A DNA stretch of 64,000 bases from Lawsonibacter celer. GTDB taxonomy: Bacteria; Bacillota; Clostridia; Oscillospirales; Oscillospiraceae. The notes below the pieces were generated by a model that did no database searches, had not been told where the DNA came from, and was given only the letters and a program-made list of their open reading frames with translations. The stretch lies in the NCBI RefSeq assembly GCF_014281125.1, contig NZ_JACOEA010000005.1, forward strand, positions 114,339 to 178,338, in the 5' to 3' direction. Of the stretch, positions 8,915 through 16,892 are shown piece by piece. Numbering within the stretch: the stretch's first letter is position 1; the number at the start of each line of letters is the position of its first letter. Made by a program: the position numbers and the translations under genes.

Positions 8915-9367
8915 TCAGGATTCCATGTGCCGGCCCAGGAAGCCGGCAATGGTCTGGGCCAGCTTGTAGTCGGTGTCGCTGCTGCGCAGGTGGCCCTCTG
9001 TGCCCACAAAGAGCACGCAGCCAAGCACGTCCCCCTCGGAGAGAATGGGTGCCGCGCAGGAAATCAGATACCGGCTGCCGTCGTCGCAGACAGGCAGGGG
9101 AGTCTCACCCGGTTTGAACTGATAGATCTGTCGGCCCTCCATGATCTGCTCCAGCTCCGGGGAGATGCGCTTGTCAGCCAAATCCCGGCGGGCTGTGCCC
9201 GCCACGGAAATACAGGTGTCGCGGTCGGCAATCACGGCGATCTCGCCCGTGGTTTTGTTCAGCGTCTCGCACATCTGACCGGCAAAGTCGCTCAGGCCGC
9301 CCATGAGCGAGTACTTTTTAAAAATAACGCCCCCATCCTTATCCGTATAAATCTCCAGTGGGTCGCC
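8915..9367 (-). pseudogene. spoVT: spoVT 3' fragment (SpoVT residues about 31-180), left of the insertion
   Basis: Host sequence left of the integration core. Joined to the fragment at 29739-29836 through the shared GGGTCGCC core it gives an uninterrupted 180-codon SpoVT, close to the 178 aa of the Bacillus subtilis protein as I recall it. This part encodes the end of the AbrB-type hairpin (LEIYTDKDGGVIFKKYS) and the whole GAF-like ligand domain. SpoVT modulates sigma-G-dependent genes in the forespore. At present this part lacks its own start and is expressed, if at all, as the tail of the recombinase. It may be a reversibly split gene rather than a dead one. Confidence 0.93.
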
Positions 9368-11077
9368 GTCACTGATAACATTGACATCGAAAACCTTGTC
9401 CGGACGCTTATCTGCGCTCTGGACTAATCGGCGATTTAAGATATTTTCGATGCCCCCATTAAAATTTACGGCTACCTCCGGAATCGCGCTGCGCAGGAGA
9501 GCGTCAATGTCGGACTGGAGCTTCAGCTCCAGATGGTCTTCGTACACACGGATCTCGTCTATGAGAAGTTCCAGGTCGTTGCGCTCCAGCTTTTCCTTGG
9601 TCAGGATCTCCTCGAAAATATCCAGTGCAGTTTTGGCCACACGGTTGACCTGAATGATGGTGTTGCGCTTATCGGAGAGCAGGTCGATCTGATGGTTGAT
9701 GCCCTCAATTTTCTTTTGCAGCTCTGCCTCCATTTCGTCGTAGGTTTCTTCCAGCAGAGCCTCCTGTTCCGGATGCTTCATGATATCTCTGATGCGCTGG
9801 CGCTTGGTGGCCTTTAGTTCTTCACGCAGTTCCTCCAGCACCTCGGCCAGATGGTCGGCGGACTGCTCGGTTTCTGCCACATCGTCGTTTTCCTTTGCAA
9901 GGTCTTCATTCAGCCGTGCCAGCATCTTCGCCGAGTTTTCCTTGACCATCTTTACATAGATTTTCAGAAGCTCGTCCAGCTTGTCCACACGAATGTGATG
10001 CGAGGTGCATCCGGCCAGTCCACGGCGGTGGTAGGTACCGCAGGTGTAGGCCGGTTTCAGATCGCTGCGGCTCATGGAGAACATGGGGCTGCCGCAATCA
10101 CCGCAGACGAGGAATCCGGAATAGAAGTTATCATATTTTTTCACGCCGCGGTAATTGGAGCGTGTGCGCTTTTCCCGCAGGGCGCGGGTGGTGGCAAAGG
10201 TGCGATAATCGATGATAGGCTGATGGTGGTTTTCAATGACGATCTGCTCATCTTCATCCCGCCGGACATCTTTGCCGTTGATTTTGGCGCGGGTGTATTT
10301 GCCCTGGCGCAGTGTGCCGATATAGAAGTCGTTGTCCAGAATGCCCTGTATACTGATAATGCTCCATGCAGCCTTGACCACACGCTTGCTGGTTTCACCC
10401 TCGGCTTCCTTTCGCATTTGCTCGGACATTCTCGGCGTGGGGATGCCCTGCTCGGTCAGATAGTTGGCGATTTTCTTATAGCCCCAGCCTTCTTCGTTGT
10501 ACAGCTTAAACACCTTTCGGACAATATCGGCCTCGGTGGGGACGATTTCAAATTCCTTGCGCTTGTTCACGATATAGCCGTAGGGCGCGGCGCAGATCCA
10601 CTGACCATCTGCCTGGCGGCGTTTGATGACATTTCGCACCTTCTTGGAGGTGTCGGTAACGGGCATCTCATTGAGCAGGAACTGGAACTGGATCTTCAGC
10701 CAGTCATCGTCATTGGGGAAGTCGATGCCGTCACCGATGGAGATGATGCGGATACCTGCATCACGCAGGTCTTCCAGCTCCACAAGTCCTCGGCTGTTGC
10801 GACGGGAGAAGCGTGAGAAGTCCTTGACGATGAGGATGTCGTATTTATGGCGCATCAGTTCTTTGCGCATCCGCTGATAATCTTCTCTTTGCTCGAAGGT
10901 ATAGCCGGAGCGGTCACGGTCTTCGTAGAAGGTCAGCGTGCTGTGTGGAAACCGCTCTTTCACAAAATCGGCGATGATTGCTTTCTGGTTTTCGATGGAT
11001 ACGTTATCCCTGTCAAGCTCATCGTCCACCGATATTCGCGTGTATCCCGCAATATCGAAGCGTTCAATCATGGTCAT
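8915..11077 (-). CDS. Large serine recombinase fused in frame to the SpoVT C-terminus
   Basis: A 720-aa chimera. Residues 1-573 are a large serine recombinase (TndX/TnpX-like): N-terminal resolvase domain with the catalytic Ser of YTRISVDDE (S16) and the KDFSRFSRR arginines, a Recombinase domain (about 165-290), a zinc ribbon (CGDCGSPMF ... CGTYHRRGLAGC, about 335-375) and a long coiled coil (about 395-500). Residues 574-720 are the GAF-like effector domain of SpoVT, beginning LEIYTDKDGGVIFKKYS and ending AQTIAGFLGRHMES. The frame crosses the left attachment core at 9360-9367 exactly at the codons for Gly-Asp-Pro. After excision the gene would instead finish with 24 codons from the right end (597 aa). 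The start overlaps the upstream RhuM gene by ATGA. Confidence 0.95.
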   Translation of the reverse strand: MTMIERFDIAGYTRISVDDELDRDNVSIENQKAIIADFVKERFPHSTLTFYEDRDRSGYTFEQREDYQRMRKELMRHKYDILIVKDFSRFSRRNSRGLVELEDLRDAGIRIISIGDGIDFPNDDDWLKIQFQFLLNEMPVTDTSKKVRNVIKRRQADGQWICAAPYGYIVNKRKEFEIVPTEADIVRKVFKLYNEEGWGYKKIANYLTEQGIPTPRMSEQMRKEAEGETSKRVVKAAWSIISIQGILDNDFYIGTLRQGKYTRAKINGKDVRRDEDEQIVIENHHQPIIDYRTFATTRALREKRTRSNYRGVKKYDNFYSGFLVCGDCGSPMFSMSRSDLKPAYTCGTYHRRGLAGCTSHHIRVDKLDELLKIYVKMVKENSAKMLARLNEDLAKENDDVAETEQSADHLAEVLEELREELKATKRQRIRDIMKHPEQEALLEETYDEMEAELQKKIEGINHQIDLLSDKRNTIIQVNRVAKTALDIFEEILTKEKLERNDLELLIDEIRVYEDHLELKLQSDIDALLRSAIPEVAVNFNGGIENILNRRLVQSADKRPDKVFDVNVISDGDPLEIYTDKDGGVIFKKYSLMGGLSDFAGQMCETLNKTTGEIAVIADRDTCISVAGTARRDLADKRISPELEQIMEGRQIYQFKPGETPLPVCDDGSRYLISCAAPILSEGDVLGCVLFVGTEGHLRSSDTDYKLAQTIAGFLGRHMES
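9340..9390. other. attL junction
   Basis: Host spoVT sequence (AAATCTCCAGT) abuts the core GGGTCGCC at 9360-9367, followed by the element arm GTCACTGATAACATTGACA (9368-9386). The arm matches the inverted right-end arm at 16 of 19 positions. The centre of the core is the dinucleotide TC at 9363-9364, equidistant from both arms, which is the expected crossover point for a serine integrase. Confidence 0.88.
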
Positions 11078-12090
11078 TCACCCTTTAAGTACTTTGCGGT
11101 TTCACGGTCGAAGTCCGAGATATACTCGGCATCCTGCCGTTTGCGGAACTCAGCGTAGATATCACCGGCTTTCTTCGCCGCGGCTTCGTGCGAGACCCGG
11201 CCTTTCCCCTCCAGCACGTTCCTGCGGTTGTTGGTCAGGAAGCGGTCTGTTTCGGCCAGCCAGTCGGCCATACTCATAAGCTGCTCATCCTCAGCCATCA
11301 ATTCGGCGTAGTCAATGAACATGGTGACCAGGCGGTTGAGTCTGGACATCTCCTTCTCGTTCAAGTAGTTTTTTGCCACAAGAACATCACTCTTCATGAT
11401 TTTGCCGTCCGGAGCTCCTTTCCACGTGGTGAGACCCATGGTGGGGCTGTCCAGAGAGGCGCGCTCACTGATGAGCTCCGCCGCTGTCTTTCCGGTGACC
11501 GCGAAGTGCAGCTTGTTCTGCACGAAGGCGTAGAAGGCTTTGGTGGTATCGCTGTTTTTATCGTAGTCATAGCTGCACTGCTCAAACACGTCGGCGATTT
11601 TTTGGTAGGCTCTTCGCTCGCTGGCGCGGATCTCACGGATGCGTTCCAGCAGTTCATCGAAATAGTCTTTTCCGAAGGGACGACCGTTTTTCATCATTTC
11701 GTCATTGAGGACGAAACCCTTCTGGATATATTCCTTCAGTGTTTTTGTCGCCCACTGACGGAAGCGGGTCGCCTTTTTACTGTTCACTCTGTAACCAACA
11801 GCGATGATGGCATCCAGATTGTAGTGATCCAGCTCTCGCTTGACGTTTCTCGTCCCTTCTTTGCGAACCACTAAGAATTTCTTAGCAGTTGCTTCGAAGT
11901 ACAGTTCTTCGTCTGCATAGATATGTTTCAAGTGTTGGATGATGTTCTCCGGTGTGCAGTCAAACAGTTCTGCCATACCGTTCTGGGTGAGCCAGAATGT
12001 CTCATCTTGAAATACCACACTGACAAATTGCTTGTCTGTGCCGTTATCGTAGAGCAGGATGTCGCCCTGCTTCATAAGCTCATGATCCAT
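11074..12090 (-). CDS. RhuM-family protein
   Basis: A 338-aa cytoplasmic protein of the RhuM family. The N-terminal part, with LTQNGMAELFDCTPENIIQHLKHI, has the look of a DNA-binding or BRO/ANT-like module. It is followed by the family's NLDAIIAVGYRVNSKKATRFRQWATKTLKEYIQKGF block. The family occurs on genomic islands and phages and was named from a Salmonella pathogenicity island; its biochemical role is not established. ATG 12090 follows AAAGGAG. Its stop overlaps the recombinase start (ATGA), so the two are cotranscribed and translationally coupled from the promoter at 12150-12178. Confidence 0.88.
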   Translation of the reverse strand: MDHELMKQGDILLYDNGTDKQFVSVVFQDETFWLTQNGMAELFDCTPENIIQHLKHIYADEELYFEATAKKFLVVRKEGTRNVKRELDHYNLDAIIAVGYRVNSKKATRFRQWATKTLKEYIQKGFVLNDEMMKNGRPFGKDYFDELLERIREIRASERRAYQKIADVFEQCSYDYDKNSDTTKAFYAFVQNKLHFAVTGKTAAELISERASLDSPTMGLTTWKGAPDGKIMKSDVLVAKNYLNEKEMSRLNRLVTMFIDYAELMAEDEQLMSMADWLAETDRFLTNNRRNVLEGKGRVSHEAAAKKAGDIYAEFRKRQDAEYISDFDRETAKYLKGE

Positions 12091-12149
12091 TCAGCACGGC
12101 TCCTTTCTGTCAATTTTGTTTCGCGAATCCAATTTCACTTACAGACAAC

Positions 12150-12178
12150 ATTGTATATCATGCATTTGGAAATTGCAA
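12150..12178 (-). promoter_or_regulatory. Predicted promoter of the RhuM-recombinase operon
   Basis: On the minus strand TTGCAA (12178-12173) and TACAAT (12155-12150) are separated by 17 bases, 60 bases before the RhuM start. This would drive the recombinase and, in the integrated state, the fused SpoVT domain. Confidence 0.5.
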
Positions 12179-12191
12179 TGGTATTTCGGAA

Positions 12192-12223
12192 TAAAAAATC
12201 GGGGGGAGGCATTGCCTCCCCCT
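12192..12223 (-). terminator. Terminator of the mobilization genes
   Basis: GGGGGAGGCA and its complement TGCCTCCCCC form a tight hairpin. On the minus strand it is followed by GATTTTTTATT, directly after the stop of the small gene at 12230. It separates the mob operon from the RhuM-recombinase operon. Confidence 0.8.
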
Positions 12224-12229
12224 TGATGC

Positions 12230-12490
12230 TTACATCTGCATAGTCATTCCGGCAGCTTTTTCTGCCTGAACTTCCTTTTCCGCAGAGCGTCGGCGATTGT
12301 AAAGCAAAAGGTCGCGCGTATTTTCGTACAGGTCTTGCTCACCTGACATATATACGGCGACCAGGTATTTTTGATCATGGTACTGTTTGTACAGCGGCTT
12401 CAGAGACTCACGCAGTTCGGCGTCGTTTTTTTCCGCATTTGTCAGCCAGATCCCAACGATTTTACTCTCTTCATTCACTGTCATGCGCAA
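12230..12490 (-). CDS. Small element-encoded hypothetical protein
   Basis: An 86-aa charged protein with no signal or membrane segment and a K/R/E-rich C-terminal helix (YNRRRSAEKEVQAEKAAGM). I do not recognise the family. The best start is the TTG at 12490, because GGAGTGA lies 9 bases upstream; the in-frame ATG two codons later is further from it. It ends the transcript that includes MobC and the relaxase and is followed at once by a terminator. A role linked to mobilization is only suggested by position. Confidence 0.65.
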   Translation of the reverse strand: MRMTVNEESKIVGIWLTNAEKNDAELRESLKPLYKQYHDQKYLVAVYMSGEQDLYENTRDLLLYNRRRSAEKEVQAEKAAGMTMQM

Positions 12491-12538
12491 TAGGCGTCAC
12501 TCCTTTCAAAAAGTATTCCCCTCGCAGGAGGGGAATAT

Positions 12539-13942
12539 TCACAGCATTTGCTGCCAGGTATAGGTTTGTTCTTCATGGTCATCCTCTTTGTGACCGAGAG
12601 CGATTTTCTTTTCCTTCTCCTTGCGGAGCGCTTTGCTGTCGGTGTGGTGATGCTGCGTGGTGCTGTCCATCACCGGCGCAGGAGACTGAGACTGCTCCAG
12701 CCGCCGCCCGACTTGAACCAGAACAGAAGCAACGCTGCCATGGCCAGCGCCATCACTGCCGTGACCACTGTCGGCCAGTCCCATTCCGGAAGAGACAGGT
12801 GCAGCCTGGGCAGTCTGATTTTGCGCCGCAAAGAAGATTTCTCTTTCGGCTTCCCAGCCTGTTCGATCATCTGCTCCAGATGCTTCACCGCTTTCAGCAG
12901 TTCGTCCATCTGCGTCTGTGTCGCATACGCTGTCGGCCTCTCGCACAGCCTGCGGAGGAGCTCCGTCTGCCAACTGTTCTGTTCCTCCAGTGTCTGCAAC
13001 CGATTCTCGAGGCGTTCCATGCTCTCGGGTATCGTCCAGTTGATCACCACATGATGTTCCTTCACCTCCGGTTCTGACGGAGTCGGCATAGTAGTCTGCT
13101 GCGGCTCTGTCTGTCGCATATGCGGATGACGATTTCTCTCCATGAGTTCGTCCATAGATAAGTTCTGCTCGGATTTCAAATTCATGTTCCATATTCTCCT
13201 TCAGATATTTATCGCCGAACAGCAGGCGGTCACGACACTGCCAACCACTCGGCGTGGTATAGGTGATGTTTTGCCGGGACTTCTCCCAGCGCACTTTATA
13301 GCCTTCGCTTTCCATCAGAGCGATGAACTCATCACGGTTGGATGCGTGGCGCATACAGTCGTTGATGATATTCATGAGCTGCATCTTCTTGCTCTGACCA
13401 CGGGCAGCGGTGTGATATTCACCGGTGGTCGTGCGCTTGGACTTCTGTCGGTTGGGGTCGGGCACAAACACCGGCAGAGAGAACTGCATACACACTTCGT
13501 CGTTGCGTTGGCGCAGTTCCTGCAGTTGCTCTTTTGCGATGTGCAGTTTCTTTCCGGTGTCGAAGCTGACTGAGTTGATGATGAAGTGGGAGTGGATATG
13601 CTCACGGTCCGTATGCGTACACACCAGAACTTCATGACCACTGAAATACTCAGCCAGCTTTTGCGCCGCCGCATGTGCAACCGCAGGATCGACATCGGCG
13701 CCCTTTGGGAAGCTCTGCACCATGTGGTAGAACATCGTACCGTCCGTTTTATGGTACAAAGATTTTGTTAGCATAAAATCGCCGTAGACTGTTTCCCGCT
13801 GACAGTTGATCCCTGTTACCAACTGCCGACCGTTGAACTCCGTCTTCCAGTCCTGGGTGGTGTATCGCATCACCGCGCCCATGCCACCACGAGTCTGACC
13901 TCGTTTGTAATTTGTGAAACTTACGATTGCCATGGTCACCAT
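12539..13942 (-). CDS. MOBP-type relaxase
   Basis: A 467-aa relaxase/mobilization nuclease. The N-terminal 200 residues carry the family motifs: a candidate catalytic Tyr near the N-terminus (AVMRYTTQDWKTEF) and the metal-binding triad in CTHTDREHIHSHFIINSV (about residues 108-125). The enzyme would nick oriT and attach to the transferred strand. The second half is low-complexity and acidic (GGEGTSCGDQLDDTRE and similar), consistent with constraint from another gene overlapping it in a different frame. The start overlaps the MobC-like stop by a few bases. No coupling protein or secretion genes are present, so transfer would depend on a helper element. Confidence 0.93.
   Translation of the reverse strand: MVTMAIVSFTNYKRGQTRGGMGAVMRYTTQDWKTEFNGRQLVTGINCQRETVYGDFMLTKSLYHKTDGTMFYHMVQSFPKGADVDPAVAHAAAQKLAEYFSGHEVLVCTHTDREHIHSHFIINSVSFDTGKKLHIAKEQLQELRQRNDEVCMQFSLPVFVPDPNRQKSKRTTTGEYHTAARGQSKKMQLMNIINDCMRHASNRDEFIALMESEGYKVRWEKSRQNITYTTPSGWQCRDRLLFGDKYLKENMEHEFEIRAELIYGRTHGEKSSSAYATDRAAADYYADSVRTGGEGTSCGDQLDDTREHGTPRESVADTGGTEQLADGAPPQAVREADSVCDTDADGRTAESGEASGADDRTGWEAEREIFFAAQNQTAQAAPVSSGMGLADSGHGSDGAGHGSVASVLVQVGRRLEQSQSPAPVMDSTTQHHHTDSKALRKEKEKKIALGHKEDDHEEQTYTWQQML
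12670..13185 (-). CDS. Nested out-of-frame gene within the relaxase: predicted coiled-coil membrane protein
   Basis: A 171-aa frame lying wholly inside the relaxase gene on the same strand but in another phase. It has its own AAGGAG ten bases before ATG 13185. The product looks like a real protein: a hydrophilic N-terminus, a coiled coil (ESMERLENRLQTLEEQNSWQ), a basic stretch (RRKIRLPRLH) and one transmembrane helix (WPTVVTAVMALAMAALLLFW) near the C-terminus. The relaxase frame over the same bases is low-complexity. The arrangement parallels mobB inside mobA of IncQ plasmids, where MobB is a membrane-associated accessory protein. Homology to MobB is not claimed. Confidence 0.72.
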   Translation of the reverse strand: MNLKSEQNLSMDELMERNRHPHMRQTEPQQTTMPTPSEPEVKEHHVVINWTIPESMERLENRLQTLEEQNSWQTELLRRLCERPTAYATQTQMDELLKAVKHLEQMIEQAGKPKEKSSLRRKIRLPRLHLSLPEWDWPTVVTAVMALAMAALLLFWFKSGGGWSSLSLLRR

Positions 13943-14247
13943 CGCTTTCGTTCCGCAATCTCACGTACGGTGGTTCGGATGTCAGCGAGGAGCTGACGCA
14001 CCTCATTGAGATTGACCACGGTGATCTTTCCCATGTGTGCCAGCGTCACCAGCTGATTGAGGTTGTTGCCAATGGCCTTGAGCTCTTTCAGCACGTCCTT
14101 CAGACCTTCAATAATAATGATCTGCTGACCCAGACAGCAGGCAGTGACATAGTTGCTCATAGACATACGAGACTGCGTTGCCAGTTCTTTGATGGTCGCA
14201 CGGTCTTCAGCTGCCATGCGGGTACTAAACTTGATATCTTTCTTCAT
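13936..14247 (-). CDS. mobC: MobC-like relaxosome accessory protein
   Basis: A 103-aa protein starting MKKDIKFSTRMAAEDRATIKELA, an N-terminal ribbon-helix-helix DNA-binding pattern, followed by helices with the hallmark KAIGNNLNQLVTLAHMGKI motif of the MobC/BMC mobilization family. These proteins bind oriT and help the relaxase nick. AAAGGA precedes ATG 14247; a longer frame to 14526 covers non-coding repeats and is rejected. The gene overlaps the relaxase start, as is usual for mobC-mobA pairs. Confidence 0.88.
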   Translation of the reverse strand: MKKDIKFSTRMAAEDRATIKELATQSRMSMSNYVTACCLGQQIIIIEGLKDVLKELKAIGNNLNQLVTLAHMGKITVVNLNEVRQLLADIRTTVREIAERKRW

Positions 14248-14943
14248 AATGAGTTGTCCTTTCATAGAATAATTCCTTCCGTCCCCCTCGGAGAGCTGGG
14301 GGATCCTCAAAGGGGGACTGGTCCCCCTTTGAAGCTGCGCCGCCGACAGGCGGTTAAAGCGTTTCCGCAGAAACGCTCGCAGCTGGAAGTGGGTCCGGGC
14401 TTCTGCCCGGGATATGTGCGGAAGGCGGGCAGCGGCATTGCCGCAGACCAGACAAACGCGATGCTGGCCGTCGTCCGAGCGGACGACGCATCCCTCGCCT
14501 CCCCGCAAGCGGGAAGGCTCGTCCACTCTGTCGCTCGTCCTCTTCCCACCGAACCCGCTTTCGCTGGGCTTCGGCGGGAACCCTATTGGGGGAGGTGATT
14601 TCCCCGCGCTCTGCCGGTGGGGCAGCTACTCTACCTTGCATTGAAAACCGCACACAGCGGCTCCTGTGGCCTCAAACGGCGGAGTTTTGTACCGCGCCGG
14701 GTATCTGTTTCACAAGCGTGTTTTCAGATGCAGAAGGCGGAAAATCAGTAGATTCAAGGCTTTCTACACTGCTCTTTCAGATACAGAGCAGGCGCGAATC
14801 AGATGCAGAGCAGAGGCAGAAATGCAGACGCTCTCCATCTCCCGCAGTTGCCTGTAAGCCAGTGTTTTCAATGGCTTTGGACATTCATGCGATACACCAA
14901 GCACTGCGGTTTTCTCCTCTGCGACGCCTGCCACACATGTTTT
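14248..14943. other. Non-coding region with hairpins and short repeats: candidate oriT and possible replication origin
   Basis: About 0.7 kb without a convincing gene. It holds a perfect 12-base stem with a 2-base loop at 14307-14332 (TCAAAGGGGGAC/GTCCCCCTTTGA), a CCGGGC/GCCCGG hairpin near 14393-14409 and a GTCGTCC/GGACGAC hairpin near 14475-14495. Toward the ATPase gene there are three loose copies of a CAGATRCAGA motif (14725, 14778, 14800). A position directly upstream of mobC favours oriT. The repeats beside a replication-type ATPase could be iterons. Neither nick site nor origin can be pinned down. Confidence 0.4.
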
Positions 14944-16752
14944 TTACAAAGCACCGTCATAGATCTGTCGTGCTTTGGACTTGTAGATGCAGGCCAGGCG
15001 CTTGCTTTTTTCGTTGATGCGAATAGACTTAGTGTTCTGTTCCTTGCCAGGAGAAAGCAGACCTTCCTCTGCCATCTGCTTGAGGAGTTCCTTATTAGAA
15101 ATGCTGAAGGATTCACCCTGTTCCTCGCAGAACTTTCTCACCAATCTGTGCGCGGGCTCACTGTGCAGATAGATGAACATATCATCTTCGTAGCCAATGC
15201 AGTTGGGAGGGATATAATCGTCGGTGGTGTATCTGTTCAGCAGACAGCACTGATCGCTTTCCAGAAGTGCGTAGAGCTTGCGGATGAATTTATGGGTGGG
15301 ACGATCCTGCCGAACATTCTCAGCCTGCTGTTTGCAGAGTCGCACCAGCATCTCATAGAACTGATTGCGGTACCCATTCAGATCACTTTTCGGAAGCTCT
15401 AACCGTGCTGCGGTGAAACTCAGATACAGTTCCATACCGATTTCCAGCCATGCGGCAGACTCCGGTACTCGACCATGGCAGTTGGGACATGCTTTCTGAA
15501 ATACACTGCGTCGTGCTTCAAACAGATTTTTCAATGCAGAGATGAATTTTGCTTCTACTTCCTTGTTGCTAAGGCACGTTTCCTTCAGCCATTCCACAAA
15601 GCTGAACATGCATCTCTGCAGCACGCCTTTCGATGCCTCTTCCTGGAACATGGTGAGGTCATCCAGATCCACATCACCGTCATGTAACTCCAGAGAGAAA
15701 TATCTGGCGGTGCCGCTCTCGCCAATGTCGGGCGGGAACTCACCGGTGACGATAGCGTTGCCCCGGGGAGGCCGCGTTTCCATAGGAGTGGAGTCTGAGT
15801 TCAGACGACCACGGCCGGTTCTGTCACCATAGGCGCGCATGATACTCTGCGCGGATGCGGTCAGTTTGCTTTCCTCCTGTCTGCCTGCGGGATGGAAATC
15901 ATCAATGCAGGTGAGCACATCTTTCAGAGAAAAGGCGTGATTCAGAATACTGTTGCCGGTGTCCCGAAATGACAAAGGCAGCTCCGTCCCGGTGAACCTT
16001 CCGAAGAAGGACAGGAACAAAGCTGCCAGTGTACTTTTGCGGCTGCCGGTCTTACCCACGAGAAAGAGAACAAACTTAGGTTCGTGGCTGGCCAGCTTGA
16101 GAAAATGATTCAGCGGAGAGAGAAATGCAAACGCCAGCATGGGGAACAGGATCTCAGGTGGTGCGACCTTGGAATCCAGGAGAGCGAGAGAAGTTGCGAT
16201 GTCTATCTTCTCCCAATGCCGCTCCATATTGTAGCCCTGCATCTTACCGGGCAGAGAAACCGTGACGGCTTCATCTCCGGGCATCAGGAACTGCCAGCCT
16301 TCCTCGGTTTCACGCCAGCCGGTGACGGTGTAGACCATACTGCGTTCAGCATTGTGCGCGGTGGTCTGGATGGCATAACGGATAGTGTCCTTGATGGTGG
16401 CACCGGGTTCCAGAATACAGTCGATGCCCCAATGTCTATTGAGCCAGTTGAAGCTGCTCAGATCTTCTGTGGGGATCTCTACCACAGGAAGTGTGCGACC
16501 GCTCTCGTGGACACCTGTGAGAGCGATGCGCGTTGTAGTTTCCACTCCGTCATCCATGGTGACCTCTCGGACAAGCCAGGGGACGAAGTTGCAGAGCTTT
16601 CGTTCATTGGACCCCTGCCTGTTGGTGCGGACATCGTACAGGCAGTTGTTCTTAGCTACGAAGTTTTCTGCGTAAATGTTTTCGGGGATTTGCTTTAAAT
16701 ATTTTTCCTCCTTAAAAGATTTGACCCCACAAAAAGTGGGGCCAGTATTCAT
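14944..16752 (-). CDS. P-loop replication-type ATPase/helicase of the element
   Basis: A protein of about 600 aa with an ATPase core in the middle: Walker A-like LFLVGKTGSRKSTLAALFLSFFG and Walker B LTCIDDFHP, followed by an arginine-rich RAYGDRTGRGRLNSD segment. This layout matches DUF927/SF3-like helicase proteins of integrative elements, often paired with primases. A CPNCHGRVPE motif may bind zinc, and the C-terminus resembles a winged helix (SISNKELLKQMAEEGLL). The start is uncertain: the first ATG is 16752, a TTG at 16770 is possible, and neither has a clear ribosome-binding site. An AAGGAGG at about 16703-16709 lies inside the frame with no start codon behind it. Confidence 0.75.
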   Translation of the reverse strand: MNTGPTFCGVKSFKEEKYLKQIPENIYAENFVAKNNCLYDVRTNRQGSNERKLCNFVPWLVREVTMDDGVETTTRIALTGVHESGRTLPVVEIPTEDLSSFNWLNRHWGIDCILEPGATIKDTIRYAIQTTAHNAERSMVYTVTGWRETEEGWQFLMPGDEAVTVSLPGKMQGYNMERHWEKIDIATSLALLDSKVAPPEILFPMLAFAFLSPLNHFLKLASHEPKFVLFLVGKTGSRKSTLAALFLSFFGRFTGTELPLSFRDTGNSILNHAFSLKDVLTCIDDFHPAGRQEESKLTASAQSIMRAYGDRTGRGRLNSDSTPMETRPPRGNAIVTGEFPPDIGESGTARYFSLELHDGDVDLDDLTMFQEEASKGVLQRCMFSFVEWLKETCLSNKEVEAKFISALKNLFEARRSVFQKACPNCHGRVPESAAWLEIGMELYLSFTAARLELPKSDLNGYRNQFYEMLVRLCKQQAENVRQDRPTHKFIRKLYALLESDQCCLLNRYTTDDYIPPNCIGYEDDMFIYLHSEPAHRLVRKFCEEQGESFSISNKELLKQMAEEGLLSPGKEQNTKSIRINEKSKRLACIYKSKARQIYDGAL

Positions 16753-16802
16753 ATTGCAGAGAGATGGCAAACACAGGTGGCGTGCGTTCTTTACCCCTCT
16801 GC

Positions 16803-16831
16803 TTGTATTGTGGAGGAAATCATGGTATTCT
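16803..16831 (+). promoter_or_regulatory. Predicted promoter of the DUF6076/sigma-like operon
   Basis: TTGTAT (16803-16808) and TATTCT (16826-16831) are separated by 17 bases, about 60 bases upstream of the ATG at 16893, in the divergent gap with the ATPase gene. Confidence 0.4.
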
Positions 16832-16892
16832 TGTAAAAAGTGTGGACGGATTAAAAATCAAGTAGGACAAATTAATTCCGAGGAGGGTGCTT

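Noticed and set aside
14354..14653. Short overlapping frames on both strands between mobC and the ATPase
   Set aside because: They cover hairpins, lack ribosome-binding sites and have biased composition. They are treated as a non-coding candidate origin region.
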